6,027 bases of DNA from an uncultured Clostridiaceae bacterium (GTDB taxonomy: Bacteria; Bacillota; Clostridia; TANB77; CAG-508), in NCBI GenBank assembly GCA_905198755.1, contig CAJKDR010000061.1, positions 1 to 6,027 on the forward strand. Direction: 5' to 3'. Position numbers and translations under genes: made by a program. The notes below the pieces were generated by a model that saw nothing but the letters and a program-made list of their open reading frames with translations, was not told where the DNA came from and searched no databases. Below are positions 4,465 to 6,027 of this stretch, piece by piece (positions within the stretch are counted from its first letter, which is position 1; every line of letters begins with the position of its first letter).

Positions 4465-4969
4465 AATAATGAGCAAACAAACGCAACAGCAAGTAAATAA
4501 CATATCATTACAAAGTATAGTTGGAAAAGGTTATGCAGAGTACTGGCATTGCAAATGTAGATACAGAGTATGTAAAGGTTCAAGAGCAAGCAAAAAGTCA
4601 AAGACAACGGCACTATGGATAATAAGTAATATGATGAAGTATAAAGAAGCTAATACACTTGTAATTAGAAAAACATTTAGAACATTAAAAGATAGTTGTT
4701 TTACAGAGCTTAAATGGGCAATACATAGATTAAAAGTTGATAGTTTCTGGGAAATAAAAGAAAGCCCATTAGAAATGACATATAAACCTACAGGACAGAA
4801 AATATATTTTAGAGGTCTAGATGATCCATTAAAAGTAACATCAATATCAGTAGATATTGGTGTTTTATGTTGGCTATGGATTGAAGAAGCTTATGAAATA
4901 ACAAAAGAATCTGATTTTGATGTAATAGATGAAAGTATAAGACGGAGAAGTTCCAGAAGGTTTATTTAA
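4448..4969 (+). CDS. terL: Terminase large subunit, N-terminal ATPase part (frame broken)
   Basis: The large subunit is the packaging motor: an ATPase that pumps DNA into the capsid and a nuclease that cuts it. The ATG at 4448 has GGTGAT at 4437-4442 upstream; ATG 4469 is an alternative without a clear site. Residues 44-52 (GSRASKKSK) are the Walker A loop, in the form seen in PBSX/XtmB-type terminases, with K50 and S51. CWLWIEEA (141-148) is Walker B with the catalytic Glu pair, and FRGLDDPLK precedes it. The family signature runs well to DVIDESIR (residue 165), then shifts into RRSSRRFI and stops at 4967-4969. The expected continuation GEVPEGLFKQ is in the +1 frame. Alone this product lacks the coupling motif and the nuclease domain. 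Confidence 0.85.
   Translation: MTLQNKIMSKQTQQQVNNISLQSIVGKGYAEYWHCKCRYRVCKGSRASKKSKTTALWIISNMMKYKEANTLVIRKTFRTLKDSCFTELKWAIHRLKVDSFWEIKESPLEMTYKPTGQKIYFRGLDDPLKVTSISVDIGVLCWLWIEEAYEITKESDFDVIDESIRRRSSRRFI
4941..4966 (+). other. +1 frameshift site inside the large terminase gene
   Basis: The upstream frame reads ATA AGA CGG AGA AGT and the downstream frame reads GGA GAA GTT CCA. The downstream frame is closed by TAA at 4938-4940 and the upstream one by TAA at 4967-4969, so the crossing must lie in 4941-4966. Skipping C4943 restores I-R-G-E-V-P-E-G-L-F, the normal family sequence. The site is not a homopolymer. CGG should be a rare Arg codon in DNA this A/T-rich. Confidence 0.85.
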
Positions 4970-5738
4970 GCAAATAACAATAACGTTGAATCCTTGGAAT
5001 GAACACCACTGGATTAAGAAAAGATTTTTCGATGTTAAAGATGATGATGTATTAGCAATGACAACAAATTATATGTGCAATGAATGGTTAGATGAAGCAG
5101 ATAAGAAAGTATTTGAAAGAATGAAAAAGAATAATCCTAGAAGATATCAAGTTGCTGGGTTAGGTAATTGGGGAATAGTTGATGGATTAGTTTATGAAAA
5201 CTGGAAAGAAGAAAAATTTGAATTAAATACAATAAGAAATTTAGATAGTGCTTTTGGGTTAGATTTTGGTTATACAAACGACCCAACAGCACTATTTTGC
5301 GGTGCAATAGATTTAAAAAATAAAAAGATTTATGTGTATGATGAGGTGTATCAAAAAGGAATGAGTAATAAAGCTATATATGACAAAATAAATCAAATGG
5401 GCTACTCAAAAGAAAAGATAACAGCAGATAGTGCAGAACCAAAATCAATAGATGAATTAAGAGGTTTAGGACTAAGACATATTACAGGAGCATTAAAAGG
5501 AAAAGACAGTATAAACAATGGTATTCAATACATACAGGACTTTGAAATAATAATCCATCCTAGATGTGTAAACTTTATAACAGAAATAAGTAACTACACT
5601 TGGGACGAAGACAAGTTTGGAAATAAAATAAATAAGCCAATAGACGATTTTAACCATTTAATGGATGCAATGAGATATGCGGTAGAAAAATACATAAATC
5701 AAAAGAAATTACAATTTGGGTATGTAAAACCAATATAG
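4944..5738 (+). CDS. terL: Terminase large subunit, C-terminal part with nuclease domain
   Basis: This frame has no credible own start (TTG at 4986 is an ordinary Leu codon without a ribosome site). It continues the protein from GEVPEGLFKQ after the shift at 4943. It carries ITITLNPWNEHH, the coupling-motif region. The RNase-H-like nuclease domain is marked by GLDFGYTNDPTA, ITADSAEPKSIDEL and DDFNHLMDAMRYA. Numbered from 4986, their acidic residues are D93, D148 and D227, which probably bind the metals. Joined to the upstream part it gives about 429 residues, normal for COG1783/PBSX-type large terminases. The stop at 5736-5738 is fused to the AGGAGGG site of the portal gene. All nuclease residues are intact, so the shift is either recent, a sequence error, or tolerated. 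Confidence 0.85.
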   Translation, partial: GEVPEGLFKQITITLNPWNEHHWIKKRFFDVKDDDVLAMTTNYMCNEWLDEADKKVFERMKKNNPRRYQVAGLGNWGIVDGLVYENWKEEKFELNTIRNLDSAFGLDFGYTNDPTALFCGAIDLKNKKIYVYDEVYQKGMSNKAIYDKINQMGYSKEKITADSAEPKSIDELRGLGLRHITGALKGKDSINNGIQYIQDFEIIIHPRCVNFITEISNYTWDEDKFGNKINKPIDDFNHLMDAMRYAVEKYINQKKLQFGYVKPI

Positions 5739-5749
5739 GAGGGAAAACA

Positions 5750-6027
5750 ATGATACAATGGAATGAAGAAACATTAGAAGATGCAAATAGCGTAACACAA
5801 ATGTTAATGTTAGCAGATAAAGAATGGAATGCAAGAAAACAACTATATGAAAGAATAAGAAGAAAAACAAATAATTCTGAATTGGTAAGTACAGATGATA
5901 AAGAAATAAAAGTTGCATTTGAAAATTATATAAATTCAATGGTAACAGGTTACTTTGCAGGAAAAGCACCAGTATATGATGTTGAAAAAATATCAGATCC
6001 AACAAAATTAAATATAATAAAAAAATT
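5750..6027 (+). CDS. Phage portal protein, SPP1 gp6-like, N-terminal part
   Basis: The portal is the dodecameric ring at one capsid vertex through which DNA enters and to which terminase docks. The ATG at 5750 follows AGGAGGG (5737-5743) by 6 bases, and the frame runs off the window after 92 residues. The pattern is a charged helical start (LADKEWNARKQLYERIRRK, about 21-39), then DDKEIKVAFENYINSMVTGYFAGKAPVY. The last part matches the N-terminal signature of SPP1 gp6-like portals, where an N/D-x-K...N-x-I-x-x-x-V-x-G-Y-F-x-G-K-P-x-x-Y segment is typical. Its position straight after the large terminase is standard. The family is well supported; the rest of the protein lies outside. Confidence 0.85.
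   Translation, partial: MIQWNEETLEDANSVTQMLMLADKEWNARKQLYERIRRKTNNSELVSTDDKEIKVAFENYINSMVTGYFAGKAPVYDVEKISDPTKLNIIKK

Noticed and set aside
5709..6005. Minus-strand open frame opposite the portal start
   Set aside because: The portal family signature on the + strand explains this region; the reverse product is low-complexity Leu/Phe-rich.
1..6027. CRISPR array, insertion sequence, integrase or attachment site
   Set aside because: No regularly spaced repeats, transposase or recombinase motifs, or terminal repeats were found by eye on either strand.

Overview
The window looks like part of a tailed phage or prophage of a low-GC Gram-positive host, most likely a Clostridium-type firmicute. The DNA is very A/T-rich, every gene lies on the + strand, ribosome sites are strong AGGAGG/GGAGGTGAT types, and the terminase and portal genes belong to families common in clostridial siphophages (PBSX-like packaging genes, SPP1 gp6-like portal). 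No integrase, host gene or attachment site is visible, so prophage and free phage cannot be told apart.

Positions 1-2197 form a tight, largely overlapping run of eight small genes: an acidic partial gene, two tiny Cys-rich proteins, a 50-residue helical protein, an 85-residue unknown, two coiled-coil proteins, and a DUF1492/ArpU-like helix-turn-helix protein (1799-2197). The last is the kind of regulator that often sits at the junction between early and late phage genes.

Positions 2198-3779 are the unusual part. After the regulator come a candidate promoter, a hairpin terminator with a GAAA loop, and about 320 bases of non-coding DNA holding a tRNA-like cloverleaf (2310-2429) with a 7-bp acceptor stem, a class-II-type D arm and a T arm, but no normal anticodon arm. 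Next is a self-contained unit of strong promoter, 72-residue gene and terminator (2566-2870), which resembles a phage moron. A second structured element (2887-2954) then leads two Cys-rich small genes, followed by a 100-residue unknown gene and a third terminator.

Positions 3792-6027 are the start of the packaging and head module: a conserved small gene of unknown role, the small terminase subunit, the large terminase subunit and the N-terminus of the portal protein. The large subunit is split by a +1 shift at about 4943. The two halves join into one family-length protein if one base (C4943) is skipped, so this is a mutation, a sequence error or, less likely, recoding.

The DUF1492-like regulator probably controls expression into the packaging genes. 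Three terminators lie between it and those genes, and no convincing promoter is seen after the last one.
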